DNA of 64,000 bases from JBBRYW01 sp038237235 (GTDB lineage: Bacteria > Actinomycetota > Thermoleophilia > Gaiellales > Gaiellaceae). Of this stretch, positions 1-8,681 are shown piece after piece; positions within the stretch are counted from its first letter, which is position 1; each line of letters begins with the position of its first letter. The position numbers and the translations under genes are program-made. The stretch covers positions 27,592 to 91,591 of the forward strand of contig JBBRYW010000001.1 in NCBI GenBank assembly GCA_038237235.1, written 5' to 3'. A model generated the notes under the pieces. The model saw only the letters and a program-made list of their open reading frames with translations. It was not told the origin of the DNA and ran no database searches.

Positions 1-1316
1 GGGTCGTAGCGCCGCTTCAGCTCGACTAGCCGCTCGTAGTTCACGCCGAAGGCTTGGCGCACTCGGTCGTGGTCGTCGGCGGGTAGGTAGTTCGTGTAGG
101 CCCGTTCGGCCATGTGCGGCGCAAGCGCCTCGAATGTCGTGCGCGCCCACGCGATGCCGGCGTCGCTGGCCGCCGGATCTGTCCATTGCGAGATGAGGAG
201 CAGGTTGTGACCCGGCTCGCGATGCGGGTAGGCGGTGGCGGTCGGCTCGACGCGAGCAGCCTCGCCGCCAAATCGCTCGATAACGAGCGCGCAGTTGTCG
301 CTGGGTGCCCGCTCGAACGCGTCGGCGAGCACGGCGATCGCTGCATCCGAGAGCTCGGAGAAGAACGCTGACTTCCAATAGCAGAGCATGCCGGGCTCGA
401 ACAGCCAGTCGGCGCCGGTGTTCGCAACCGGATAGGGAACGCGCTCGATGAGGTCCGCAGCTGGCGATCCGAACTCCCGCAGCGGGCGGAGGTCGGCATC
501 GGCCCGGTCGGTGTCCTTGCCGCAGTGGCAGATCGCCACCGCGCAGAGCTTCGCGCCCGAGCCGTCAGGTGCGTGCAGGAACGCGGCCTGCGCGCCAAGC
601 TCATCGGGCGCGTCGGTGGAGAAGTCGCGGTAGAAGGCCAGCAGCTCGGGCGCCGCCTCTAGCGGGTGCAGGACAGGGCCGCGGAGGACGGTCGCGACCC
701 CGTGGGCGCGGAACTCGAACGAGGTGACGACACCGAAGTTGCCGCCGCCACCCCGGATTGCCCAGAACAGGTCACGGTCTGCGTCGTCGCTCGCGGTCGC
801 TACGTCTCCGGACGCGAGCACGACCTCGGCGGAGAGGAGGTTGTCGATCGCCATCCCGTAGCGGCCCATCAACCAGGCCAGGCCGCCGCCGAGCGTGAGC
901 CCTGCGATGCCGGTGCTCGAGACCACGCCGCTGGGCGTGGCGAGGCCAAAGACACCGGTTGCGCGGTCGAGCTCGCGCACGGTGACGCCGGCCTGAGCGC
1001 GCACCGTTCGCCGTGCGGGGTCCACATGGATGCCCTTCATCGACGTGAGGTCGATCATCAACCCGCCTTCGGTCACGGCCTTGCCGGCGACGTTGTGCCC
1101 GCCGCCGCGCACGGAGATCTCGAGGTCAGCCTCCCGAGCGGCGTTCACTGCGTCGACGATGTCGGCGGTATTGCGGCAACACGCGATCAGCGCTGGGCGC
1201 TTGTCGATGAGGCCGTTGTGGATCTTGCGCGCCGCGTCGTAGCCGGCGTCGCCGGGCGCCAGGACCACACCCGAAAAGCCCTCGGCGAGCGACTCCAGGG
1301 CATCGATGGTCGTCAT
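1..1316 (-). CDS. FAD-linked oxidase, BBE-like (3' end cut)
   Basis: The frame is open from ATG at 1316 to the window edge (at least 438 residues; C-terminus missing). The N-terminal FAD-binding PCMH domain shows the RGGGH motif, with His74 as the expected covalent FAD attachment site. It is followed by STGIAGLTLGGGLAW and the GRYGMAIDNLLSA segment typical of the berberine-bridge/6-hydroxynicotine-oxidase family. The position of the second attachment Cys holds Ala (GIAGLT), so a single FAD linkage is expected. The last visible residues, LKRRYDP, match the start of the family's C-terminal BBE segment. Substrate is unknown. The gene is divergent from the LuxR regulator at 1393, 76 nt away, which suggests that regulator controls it. 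Confidence 0.88.
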   Translation of the reverse strand, partial: MTTIDALESLAEGFSGVVLAPGDAGYDAARKIHNGLIDKRPALIACCRNTADIVDAVNAAREADLEISVRGGGHNVAGKAVTEGGLMIDLTSMKGIHVDPARRTVRAQAGVTVRELDRATGVFGLATPSGVVSSTGIAGLTLGGGLAWLMGRYGMAIDNLLSAEVVLASGDVATASDDADRDLFWAIRGGGGNFGVVTSFEFRAHGVATVLRGPVLHPLEAAPELLAFYRDFSTDAPDELGAQAAFLHAPDGSGAKLCAVAICHCGKDTDRADADLRPLREFGSPAADLIERVPYPVANTGADWLFEPGMLCYWKSAFFSELSDAAIAVLADAFERAPSDNCALVIERFGGEAARVEPTATAYPHREPGHNLLLISQWTDPAASDAGIAWARTTFEALAPHMAERAYTNYLPADDHDRVRQAFGVNYERLVELKRRYD

Positions 1317-1392
1317 GACGGCGACCTTACGCCTGAATCGGCGTGCCGGAAAGCTGGAAATCCCTGTACTTTGGCCGGGGCTTGGCGGGAGA

Positions 1393-4155
1393 ATGGCGCC
1401 GGTGACCACGGTCAACCAACTCAGCGGGCGCGAGAACGAGCTGCGGTCGCTCGAGGACTTCCTCGAGCGCGCGGCGGCCGCGCCTTCGGTGCTCGTGCTC
1501 TCGGGCGAGGCGGGAATCGGCAAGACGGCGCTCTGGCAGGCCGGACTGCAACAAGCGGGGGCACGCGGAACGCGTGTGCTCGCGCACCGCGCGGTCGAGG
1601 CCGAAGCCGTCCTCTCCTTCGCAGGGATCGGCGAGCTGCTGAGCCCGGTGGCAGCCGACGTGTTGCAGGCGCTCGACGAACCCCGCCGACGCGCGCTCGA
1701 AGCTGCGCTCTTGATCGAAGGATCCGGCGGCGACCGTGCCGTGGAGCCGCGCGCAGTCGGGCTCGCGGTCCTCGACGTCCTCAAGGCGCTCGCGGCCGAC
1801 GCGCCGGTCATCGTCGCAGTCGATGACTTCCACTGGCTCGATCGACCGTCCGCCCGGACGCTCCTCTTCGTGCTCCGGAGGCTCGCGAACGAGCGCGTCG
1901 GCGCGCTGCTCGCCGTTCGCGGAGGATTACGCGAGCTCGATGGCGGGCTCGCGTCCGACAGCGTGGATTGGCTGTCGGTCGGGCCGCTCGCGCCTACGGT
2001 GCTGTTTCAGATCCTCAAGCACCGCTTGGGACTGGAGCTCTCACCGCCGCAATTGACGCAGCTATGGGAGATGACCGGGGGCAACCCGTTCTTCGCGCTG
2101 GAGATCGGCCGCGAGCTTTCGCTCACGTTGCCCGCGCCCGGCCGCTCTCTACCGGTTCCCGACAGTCTCCGCGAGATCGTGGGCGCGGGCCTTGCCCGGC
2201 TTCCACCGGCGAGTCGCGAGGTTCTGCTCCTTGTCGCTGCCCTCTCGCGGCCGACAGTCGGAGCGCTGGTCGCCGCGCACGGCGAGCGAGCGGAGGTTCT
2301 CCATGGGCTCGAGCAGGCCGCCCGGGCGGGAGTTGTCGAGTTCGACTCCGAGCGTGTGCGCTTCGCCCATCCGCTGCTCGCGTCGGTCTGTTACGAAGAC
2401 GCGACGCCGTGGCGACGCCGCGAGGCGCACGCTCGCCTCGCTGCCGTGGCGGACGACGAGGAGGAGCGGGCGCGTCACCTGGCGCTCGCCGCCGAGGGGC
2501 CAGACGCGGCCGTGGCCGCGGCACTTGACGGGGCGGCGCCGTACGCGCTGGGTCGGGGCGCGCCGGCCGCCGCTGCGGAGCTCAGCGAGATCGCCGCGGC
2601 GCTGACGCCCCCCGGTGATCCGTCAGCGCGGCGCCGGCGGCGTTTGGCGGCCGCCGAGGGGCATCGCCTGGCCGGCGACCCCGACCGCGCTCGCGCGATC
2701 CTGGACGAGCTGTTGGCCGAGGCGCCGCTGGGGGAGCAGCGTGCCGACGTGCTGTTCGCGCTTGCTCGTGTGCGGCGCGCCGACTTGCCGACGCTTGCTC
2801 GATGGTGCGAGCGCGCGCTCGCCGAAGCGGTCAACGATCACCGGCGGGCGGCGGAGATTCTGGTCTACTTGAGTTGGGTACGCCTGCTCGAGGGTCGCGT
2901 CCGCGACGCACTCGCGCATGCTCGCGCCGCCCTGGAGCACGCCGAGCATGCCAGTGACGACGAGCTGCTCGCGCGCGCGCTCGCGCGAGTCGCGATGGCG
3001 GAGACATGGACGCTCGAGATCACGCCCGGGCTGCTCGAGCGGGGCGTGGCGATCGAGCGGCGTCTCGGCCGCCGGCTGGAGTTCCACGAGAGTCCGAGCA
3101 TCACGCACGCCCGCCGGCTGATGTGCCTCTCCGACTTCGACGCCGCCCGTCCACTGCTGGCGGACGCCGACGACCGGGCGAAGGCGACCGGGGACGAGGG
3201 CACGCGCGCGCACGTGCTGTTCCATCGCTTCCAGGTCGAGTGGTTCACCGGGCGCTGGGCCGAGGCGGACGAGCTTGCGGCCCGAGCGCTCGCGCTCGCC
3301 GACCAGCTGCGGGACGACCAGTACCGTGTGATCGCGCTCTACGCTGGCGCGCTCCTCGACGCCCACCTCGGCCGCGTCGAGCCGGCTCGCACCCGCGCCA
3401 CCGAGGCCGTAGCGATCGCCGACGCAGTTTCCGACGCCCTGTTCGCTGTTCAGAGTCGAACCGTGCTCGGCTTCCTGGCGCTGTCGCACGGAGACGCGGT
3501 GGCGGCGGATCGTGACCTGCGCGCCCTGCCTGCCTGGCTGTATTCGAACGGCTGGCGTGAGCCAACAGACTTCGCATGGGCGAATGCGATCGAGGCGATG
3601 ATCGGCACCGGCGATCTTCAGGAGGCGGAGACATGGCTCGAGCGCTATGAAGACCTCGCGGCACGCTCCATGAGTCCGTGGGCGCTCGCCACGGCTGCCC
3701 GCAGCCGCGGGCTGCTGTGCGAGGCTCGCGGCAACATCGAAAGCGCATGCGAAGCGCTCGACCGGGCGCTGGCTGAGCACGCTCGCATGCGCTGCCCATT
3801 CGAGCGCGGACGCACACTCCTGGCAGCCGGATCGATCCGACGTCGGGCGCGTGAGAAGCGCGCGGCCCGCGAGAACCTCGACGAAGCGCACCGGATCTTC
3901 GACAGCCTCGGCGCCCGCCTCTGGGCCAGTCGCGCCCGCGACGAGCTGGCACGCATCAGCGGGCGTCGCCCCGCCGCAAGCGACCTCACGACGATTGAAA
4001 CAAGGCTCGCCGCCCTCGCTGCCGAAGGCCTCTCCAATAAGGAGATCGCCGCCGCTCTTCACATCAGCATCCACACGGTCGAAGCCCACCTCACCCGCAT
4101 CTACCGCAAGCTCGGCATCCGCTCACGCGCCGCGCTCGCGCGGCGCCTGAACTAA
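1393..4155 (+). CDS. LuxR-family regulator with AAA ATPase domain
   Basis: A 920-residue MalT/LAL-type transcriptional regulator. The P-loop GEAGIGKT (residues 38-45) and a Walker B-like segment ending in DDFHW form the NTPase domain. The middle is alpha-helical and TPR-like. The last about 55 residues are a LuxR helix-turn-helix (LSNKEIAAALHIS, then TVEAHLTRIYRKLG). The start is taken at ATG 1393 because GGGAGA lies just upstream and the conserved region begins with QLSGRENEL. The frame is open to 1306, but that would overlap the divergent oxidase gene. Such proteins usually activate nearby genes on ATP and ligand binding. The divergent oxidase is the obvious candidate target, by inference from position. 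Confidence 0.9.
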   Translation: MAPVTTVNQLSGRENELRSLEDFLERAAAAPSVLVLSGEAGIGKTALWQAGLQQAGARGTRVLAHRAVEAEAVLSFAGIGELLSPVAADVLQALDEPRRRALEAALLIEGSGGDRAVEPRAVGLAVLDVLKALAADAPVIVAVDDFHWLDRPSARTLLFVLRRLANERVGALLAVRGGLRELDGGLASDSVDWLSVGPLAPTVLFQILKHRLGLELSPPQLTQLWEMTGGNPFFALEIGRELSLTLPAPGRSLPVPDSLREIVGAGLARLPPASREVLLLVAALSRPTVGALVAAHGERAEVLHGLEQAARAGVVEFDSERVRFAHPLLASVCYEDATPWRRREAHARLAAVADDEEERARHLALAAEGPDAAVAAALDGAAPYALGRGAPAAAAELSEIAAALTPPGDPSARRRRRLAAAEGHRLAGDPDRARAILDELLAEAPLGEQRADVLFALARVRRADLPTLARWCERALAEAVNDHRRAAEILVYLSWVRLLEGRVRDALAHARAALEHAEHASDDELLARALARVAMAETWTLEITPGLLERGVAIERRLGRRLEFHESPSITHARRLMCLSDFDAARPLLADADDRAKATGDEGTRAHVLFHRFQVEWFTGRWAEADELAARALALADQLRDDQYRVIALYAGALLDAHLGRVEPARTRATEAVAIADAVSDALFAVQSRTVLGFLALSHGDAVAADRDLRALPAWLYSNGWREPTDFAWANAIEAMIGTGDLQEAETWLERYEDLAARSMSPWALATAARSRGLLCEARGNIESACEALDRALAEHARMRCPFERGRTLLAAGSIRRRAREKRAARENLDEAHRIFDSLGARLWASRARDELARISGRRPAASDLTTIETRLAALAAEGLSNKEIAAALHISIHTVEAHLTRIYRKLGIRSRAALARRLN

Positions 4156-4330
4156 AGTCAGGTGCTCTCTGGGCCCGCAGAATCAAGCTCGTCCGCACGG
4201 CCAGCGGGGTCGGAAAGCCGCGATCGAGCAGGAAGCACACGAGCTGACGCCCGCTAATCAGCTTCGGCACGTACACCTGCGTGAACGACGTGTCGATAGG
4301 CCGCAACTGAAGCGTCAGCCGACGGGGGCA
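4156..4330. other. Unassigned stretch before IS remnant
   Basis: No convincing gene. Frames are open on both strands because of the base composition, but none shows a family motif. The minus-strand frame through this stretch resembles nothing I know. It may be part of the decayed mobile-element insertion that follows. Confidence 0.4.
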
Positions 4331-4492
4331 GTGATTGAAGACTGGAGAACCATCTACAACCTCAAGCGACCCCACAGCAGCCTCGGCTGGAAGCCCCCCC
4401 GGCCGCCTATGCCGCTAGCCTGAACAGACAACCCGGAAGGAAACAGCCCGACTCTCATAACGGCTGGACCGACAAACGGGGGCCGGCCACCT
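4331..4492 (+). mobile_element. IS3-family transposase 3' remnant and right end
   Basis: From 4334 the plus strand encodes IEDWRTIYN then KRPHSSLGW, the C-terminal signature of the rve integrase core of IS3-family OrfB proteins, and stops at 4421-4423. The 3' flank (about 4453-4492) carries ctggaccgacaaacggggg, which resembles the terminal end sequence often seen on actinobacterial IS3 elements. Nothing of the catalytic DDE region precedes it, so only the last about 30 codons and the right end survive. The phosphotransferase pseudogene begins directly after it, so the insertion probably removed that gene's N-terminus. Confidence 0.7.
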
Positions 4493-4495
4493 GGC

Positions 4496-5082
4496 CCGGA
4501 CGACGTGCGGCGTGCATTACTGATGGAGCGCTGCCTACCCGGTACGCGACTATGGGAGGCCGGGGTAGACGAGCCGGGCTGTCTTGGCGGAGGTTCTTCC
4601 GCGGCTATGGCTCGAGCCGGGAGCCACGCCCATTCAGACTCCTCGCGAACGAGGCGGAACGGTGGGCGGAGGAAGTTCCGACGCGCTACGAGCTGGGCGA
4701 GCGGCCGTTCGAGCGCCCGCTGCTCGACTTCGCCGTGGAGGTCTTCCGCAGCGCCGACCGAAGCGCGGGCTTCCTCGCGAGCCAGGATTTCCACGGCGGC
4801 AACGTCCTCCAGGCCGAGCGCGAGCCGTGGCTCGTGATCGACCCCAAGCCGCTTGTCAGCGAGCGCGCTCGACGGCGTTGGGCTCCTGCGGAACGCCGCC
4901 TTCCGCAGCGAATCCTCGAGCGCGTCGGCGCAGCGGTGGCTCGACGTTCTCCACGACATGGGCCTCGACCGCGAGCGACTTCGCGGCTGGGGCGTGGCGC
5001 ACGCGCTCGCTTGGGCTGGGACGTCGAGAGCCGGTGGTCGCCGCGCTCTGTCACGACGGCGCGCGTCATCCTCGCTGCGTAA
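4496..5082 (+). pseudogene. APH(6)/hydroxyurea-type phosphotransferase, decayed
   Basis: Pieces of one protein appear in order but in different frames. ALLMERCLPGTRLWEAG is in the frame of 4505. LAEVLPRLWLEPGATP is in the frame of 4584. FRLLANEAERWAEE through SQDFHGGNVL (the kinase HxDxxxxN-like loop) and WLVIDPKPLV are in the frame of 4552. LDGVGLLRN and DRERLRGWGVAHALAW are in the frame of 4853, and WDVESRW to the stop at 5080 is back in the frame of 4552. At least four single-base shifts and a missing N-terminal lobe make it non-functional. The family is the aminoglycoside 6-phosphotransferase/hydroxyurea phosphotransferase group. It abuts an IS3 remnant. Confidence 0.85.
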
Positions 5083-5127
5083 GCGCGAACTGACGCCTCT
5101 CTTGCGGCGGGGGCTATCGTGGAGGGC

Positions 5128-5234
5128 ATGAGCGCGCTTCGAGCCCTTCGCTCGATGCTGGCCCCGCCGCCAGGGTCCTTCGCGCGCGTTCGCAACTAGA
5201 GCACGATCGCAACCGGCCTCGCACGTGGGGCCGG
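5128..5234 (+). promoter_or_regulatory. Possible metG leader: 23-codon ORF and hairpin
   Basis: A short ORF (ATG 5128, stop TAG 5197-5199) has GGAGGG just upstream. It is followed at 5213-5234 by a hairpin of 8 pairs (CCGGCCTC with GGGGCCGG, one G-T pair, loop GCACGT) that ends about 40 nt before the metG start. The peptide has only two Met codons, so classical Met attenuation is not evident. No T-box core was recognised. Leader function is a guess from position. Confidence 0.3.
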
Positions 5235-5274
5235 CCCGTCGGTGTCGACCTCTGCGAGGCCAGAGGAGATTCCG

Positions 5275-6735
5275 ATGACTCACCGCCTCTACCTCACGAC
5301 CTCGATCCCATACGTCAACGGCGAGCCGCACCTCGGCTTCGCGCTCGAGCTCGTACAGGCCGACGTGCTCGCTCGTCACGCGCGACGGCGAGGAGCCGCG
5401 GTGCGGTTCCTGACCGGAACCGACGACAACGCGCTCAAGAACGTGAGCGCCGCGGAGGCGGCCGGCATTCCTGTCGGCGAGCTGGTCGCGCGGAATGCCG
5501 ATCGCTTTGCCGCTCTGCGAGAGCCGCTGCGGCTCTCGCACGACGACTTCATCCGGACGAGCGCGGACCTGCGCCACCGCCCGGGCGTCGAGCGGCTGTG
5601 GCGCGAGTGTGCCGAGAAGGGCGACCTCTATCCGCGCGAGTACGAGGGCCTCTACTGCGCGGGCTGCGAGGCATTCCTCCCGCCGGGCGAGGCGATCGGC
5701 GGCCGCTGCCTCGAGCACGGCGAGCTGACTCTCGTGGCGGAGCGAAACTGGTTCTTCCGGCTCTCGCGCTACCAGCGCGTGCTCGCCGATCTGCTCTCCA
5801 GCGGGCGGCTTCGCGTCGAGCCCGAGAGCCGGTGCGCGGAGGCGCTCTCCTTCGTGCGCCGTGGGCTCGAGGATTTCAGTGTGTCCCGGGACAGCTCTCG
5901 TGGGCCAGGTTGGGGTATTCCCGTTCCGGGCGACGCGAGCCAGGTGATCTATGTCTGGTTCGACGCGCTCGCCAACTACGTCACCTCGCTCGGCTATGGA
6001 GACGGCGGAGATCTCTACCGCGTGTGGTGGGCCGGCGCCGACGAGCGAGTGCATGTGATCGGCAAAGGGATTCTGCGCTTCCACGCGGTCTGGTGGCCGG
6101 CGCTCCTCCTCTCCGCGGGCCAGCCGCTGCCAACGGCCATTTTCGTCCACGACTACGTGAGCGTCGGGGGGCGGAAGCTCTCGAAGAGCTCGGGCGGCGG
6201 GGCAGACCCCGCCGCCCTGGTCGAGCGGCTCGGCCCCGACTCGGTGCGTTGGTGGCTGCTGCGAGAGCCGCGCCCGAGCCGCGACGTCGACTTCCGGGAG
6301 GACCGCCTGGTGGCCAGGGCCAACGCCGAGCTTGCAAACGGGCTCGGGAACCTCGTCAACCGGACGGTCTCGCTGACCACCCGCTATGGGCGAGGCACGC
6401 GCGAGGCTGCACCGGGCCGTGAGGCGGCTCGGCTCCAGGCCGCGCTGGCATCCCTCGAGGACGACGTGGACGGGGGGCTCGCGCGGTTCGACTTCGGCGC
6501 TGCGACGGATGCCCTCTGGCGGGTGGTGGCCGAGGCGAATCGACTCGCTACGCTCGCGCGTCCCTGGCAGCTCGGCCCCGGTCCTTGCCGCGACGCCATC
6601 GTCGGCCTGCTCGACGTGGCCTGCCGCCGCGTCGCCGCCGAGCTGGAGCCGTTCCTGCCGGACGGCGCCGCTCGGATCACCGCGCTGCTCGAAGGCGGGC
6701 AAGGCGAGGGGCGGGCGCTGTTTCCGAGGCTTTGA
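5275..6735 (+). CDS. metG: Methionyl-tRNA synthetase, short form
   Basis: Charges tRNA-Met with methionine (class I aaRS). The 486-residue protein shows the HIGH-type motif HLGF (residues 19-22), the KMSKS-type motif KLSKS (301-305), and a single zinc-knuckle region beginning YCAGCEAFLP with a later Cys (GGRCLEHG). WFDALANYV and GKGILRFH are also typical. It ends at the anticodon-binding helices and lacks the C-terminal EMAP-like tRNA-binding domain found in longer MetRSs. The ATG at 5275 is chosen because AGAGGAG lies 7 nt upstream and the protein then begins with the canonical LYLTTSIPYVNGEPHLGF. Whether a second MetRS exists elsewhere cannot be told from the window. Confidence 0.95.
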   Translation: MTHRLYLTTSIPYVNGEPHLGFALELVQADVLARHARRRGAAVRFLTGTDDNALKNVSAAEAAGIPVGELVARNADRFAALREPLRLSHDDFIRTSADLRHRPGVERLWRECAEKGDLYPREYEGLYCAGCEAFLPPGEAIGGRCLEHGELTLVAERNWFFRLSRYQRVLADLLSSGRLRVEPESRCAEALSFVRRGLEDFSVSRDSSRGPGWGIPVPGDASQVIYVWFDALANYVTSLGYGDGGDLYRVWWAGADERVHVIGKGILRFHAVWWPALLLSAGQPLPTAIFVHDYVSVGGRKLSKSSGGGADPAALVERLGPDSVRWWLLREPRPSRDVDFREDRLVARANAELANGLGNLVNRTVSLTTRYGRGTREAAPGREAARLQAALASLEDDVDGGLARFDFGAATDALWRVVAEANRLATLARPWQLGPGPCRDAIVGLLDVACRRVAAELEPFLPDGAARITALLEGGQGEGRALFPRL

Positions 6736-6740
6736 CCTAC

Positions 6741-7373
6741 CTACCGCTTGCGCAGGGCGTGGATCGCCACGCTCGGCCGCGCTGGATCGGGCCGGCTCGT
6801 GACGGTGAAGGCCTGTGCGACCGCTTCGAGGAAGGCGCTCGTATGCGGCCGTCCCGGGTCGGCAATCAGAATCTCGGAGCGACCGTGCACGAGGCGGGAA
6901 AGCAGCTCGAGCAGGAGCTCGCCGTTTCGCCGCTCGTAGAGGAGATCCGAGCCCAGCACGACATCGAACGGCCCGCGGGCGACGAGCGGCTCGGGCTCGG
7001 CCCAGGTCACGAGCATCGTCTCGAGCGCCGCAGCGTTTCGCTCCGCGTTCAGCGTTGCGAAGCGGAGCGCGTCCGGCGACCAGTCGGTAGCGAGAACCCG
7101 GGCGCCGCCGAGCGCAGCGACTATGCTCGGCAGGGCGAGGCCGCAGCCGAGCTCGGCGATGCGGCGGCCGCCCAGCGAGCGGCGCTCGACGGCGCGCGCA
7201 AGCGCCGCGCCGCTCGGCCACAGCTCGGCCCAGTAGGGGAGAAACTCCTCGTGCTCGAAGGCTTGCTCGTCGAGCAGCGCATCACGGTCGCGCGGACGCA
7301 GGATCTCGAGCTCGCGCCCGCCGAGAACGATGGTCTCCTCGACCACATCGACCCGGACGCCTCGCACCTCCAC
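6741..7373 (-). CDS. SAM methyltransferase, Methyltransf_16/NNMT-like
   Basis: About 210 residues of a class I SAM-dependent methyltransferase. Motif I reads IAELGCGLALPS, the acidic post-I residue lies in LATDWSPDAL, and FDVVLGSDLLYE gives motif II/IV. PYWAELWPSG before motif I is typical of the Methyltransf_16 (protein-lysine/nicotinamide N-methyltransferase-like) group. The start is uncertain: GTG 7373 and GTG 7367 are in frame, and both lie downstream of the stop of the preceding dehydrogenase gene (7385). It is last in the minus-strand fatty-acid-type operon. Substrate unknown. Confidence 0.8.
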   Translation of the reverse strand: MEVRGVRVDVVEETIVLGGRELEILRPRDRDALLDEQAFEHEEFLPYWAELWPSGAALARAVERRSLGGRRIAELGCGLALPSIVAALGGARVLATDWSPDALRFATLNAERNAAALETMLVTWAEPEPLVARGPFDVVLGSDLLYERRNGELLLELLSRLVHGRSEILIADPGRPHTSAFLEAVAQAFTVTSRPDPARPSVAIHALRKR

Positions 7374-7384
7374 GCGCGAAGCAC

Positions 7385-8128
7385 CTACCGCGCCGTCCAG
7401 CCGAGGTCGAGCGTCACCGGCGCGCCGCTGAACGCGGCGCCGGGCGGGCCGAGCAGGAACGAGACAACGCCCGCGACCTCCTCGGGCTCGATCAGGCGCT
7501 TGACCGCGTGCGGTGCGAGGATCACGTCCTCGAGCACCCGCTCCTGGGGCAGCCCATGGGCCTTCGCCTGGTCGGCGATCTGGGCCTCGACGAGGGCGGT
7601 GCGGACGAAGCCCGGGCACACTGCCGTGGCGGTGATCCCGCGATCGGCTCCCTCGAGCGCGAGCGTCTTCACGAGCCCCAGTACGCCGTGCTTTGCGGCG
7701 ACGTAGCCTGCCTTGAACGGCGACGCGACGAGGCCGTGCACGGATGCGATCGCCACGAAGCGGCCGCGGCCCGACTCGGCCAGGGCGTCCCAGGAGTACT
7801 TGGCGAGGAGGAACGGGCTTGTCAGGAGCAGGGCGAGCAGCGCGTCCCAGCGATCCTCGGGGAAGTCGGCCACCGGCGAGACGTGCTGGAAGCCGGCATT
7901 CGCCACGACGGCGTCGAGCCCGCCGAGCCGCTCGAGGGCCGCGTCGACTGCCGCGCGGTTCCCCGAGCGCGTGGTCAGGTCGGTGGCGAACGGCTCGCCC
8001 GGGCCCTCGGGGTCGGGCTCGGAGTCCACGGCGAGCACGCTGGCCCCTTCGGCCACCAACTGCTCGGCGATCGCCCGGCCGATCCCGCGCGCGGCGCCCG
8101 TGACGAGGATGTTGCGCCCCTCGTGCAT
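7385..8128 (-). CDS. bdhA: 3-hydroxybutyrate dehydrogenase-type SDR
   Basis: A 247-residue short-chain dehydrogenase/reductase with the NAD-binding motif TGAARGIG (residues 10-17), the structural motif NAG (VVANAGF), and catalytic Tyr142 and Lys146 in YVAAK. The C-terminal half (AICPGFVRTALVEAQI-like stretch, then IEPEEVAGVVSFL) matches D-3-hydroxybutyrate dehydrogenases, which interconvert 3-hydroxybutyrate and acetoacetate. The ATG at 8128 overlaps the stop of the MaoC gene (TGATG), so it is translationally coupled. With MaoC, KAS III and acyl-CoA ligase it fits short-chain hydroxyacid or fatty-acid metabolism. The exact substrate is inferred. Confidence 0.85.
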   Translation of the reverse strand: MHEGRNILVTGAARGIGRAIAEQLVAEGASVLAVDSEPDPEGPGEPFATDLTTRSGNRAAVDAALERLGGLDAVVANAGFQHVSPVADFPEDRWDALLALLLTSPFLLAKYSWDALAESGRGRFVAIASVHGLVASPFKAGYVAAKHGVLGLVKTLALEGADRGITATAVCPGFVRTALVEAQIADQAKAHGLPQERVLEDVILAPHAVKRLIEPEEVAGVVSFLLGPPGAAFSGAPVTLDLGWTAR

Positions 8129-8595
8129 CACGGACGCAGATAGAGCAGGATCAACTCGGCCACGCATGCGGGCTTGTGACCGTCCTCGACCTCGACGGTG
8201 GCCGTGGTCGTGAGTTGGAGGCCCGCCCGTCGCCGCTCGACTCCGTCGATCCGGAAGACCGCGCGGATCCGGCTCCCCGCAGGCACGGGCGCGGGAAAGC
8301 GGACGCGGTCGACGCCGTAGTTGACCACCGCGGCGGCCCCTTCCACCGAGACAACGTCGGACCACAGCCGGATCACGAGGGTCAGCGTCAGGAAGCCGTG
8401 GGCGATCGTCGTCCCGTAGGGGCCGTGGGCCGACCGTACGGGATCGGTGTGGATCCACTGCTCGTCGTCGACCGACGCGGCGAAGCCGTCGATCCGCCCC
8501 TGGGTCACATCGAGCCACGGGCTCGGCCCGAGAGTCGTCCCTTCGATCGACGGCAACTCGTCGAGGCTGATCTGCAGCGCGGAGACAGTGTTCAT
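8128..8595 (-). CDS. MaoC-like hydratase
   Basis: A 155-residue hot-dog-fold protein of the MaoC/R-specific enoyl-CoA hydratase family. The catalytic Asp-His pair lies in DDEQWIHTDP, followed by the helix segment GTTIAHGFLTL. Such enzymes hydrate trans-2-enoyl-CoA to (R)-3-hydroxyacyl-CoA. Its ATG at 8595 overlaps (ATGA) the stop of a 90-nt repeat element, not the stop of the next real gene, so translation would have to pass through the repeat ORF. It sits in the acyl-CoA operon between the KAS III-like synthase and the dehydrogenase. Confidence 0.88.
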   Translation of the reverse strand: MNTVSALQISLDELPSIEGTTLGPSPWLDVTQGRIDGFAASVDDEQWIHTDPVRSAHGPYGTTIAHGFLTLTLVIRLWSDVVSVEGAAAVVNYGVDRVRFPAPVPAGSRIRAVFRIDGVERRRAGLQLTTTATVEVEDGHKPACVAELILLYLRP

Positions 8596-8681
8596 GGGGC
8601 AACTTCTCGAGGCTGATGCGGAGCGAGCGACCGACGACCGGAGGCGTCACTCCGGCGATCCCGGACGCGTAGCGTGCTCAC
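8592..8681 (-). repeat. MIRU-like element, copy A (29-codon ORF)
   Basis: A 90-nt element between the KAS III gene and the MaoC gene. Read on the minus strand it starts GTG (overlapping the upstream TGA as GTGA) and ends TGA (overlapping the MaoC ATG as ATGA). Its peptide begins VSTLRVRDRRSDA and ends PHQPREVAP. Net insertion between the two genes is 86 nt. Same orientation as the operon. Confidence 0.93.

Noticed and set aside
4091..4375. 94-codon minus-strand ORF after the LuxR ATPase gene
   Set aside because: Overlaps the 3' end of a clear gene and IS remnant, with no recognisable motif or start signal.
5200..5274. T-box riboswitch upstream of metG
   Set aside because: No T-box core sequence or specifier-type architecture was seen; only a simple hairpin.
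4354..7221. A 955-codon minus-strand frame across metG and the phosphotransferase pseudogene
   Set aside because: It is antisense to clear protein-coding sequence (metG), has no family motif and is Arg/Pro-rich, as expected of the shadow frame of GC-rich genes.
8592..8681. Antisense and alternate-frame ORFs of the repeat as the real product
   Set aside because: They are open because of base composition. Only the frame with NTGA at both ends is joined to the neighbouring genes in every copy. Still, both other frames stay open too, so coding of the peptide is not proven.
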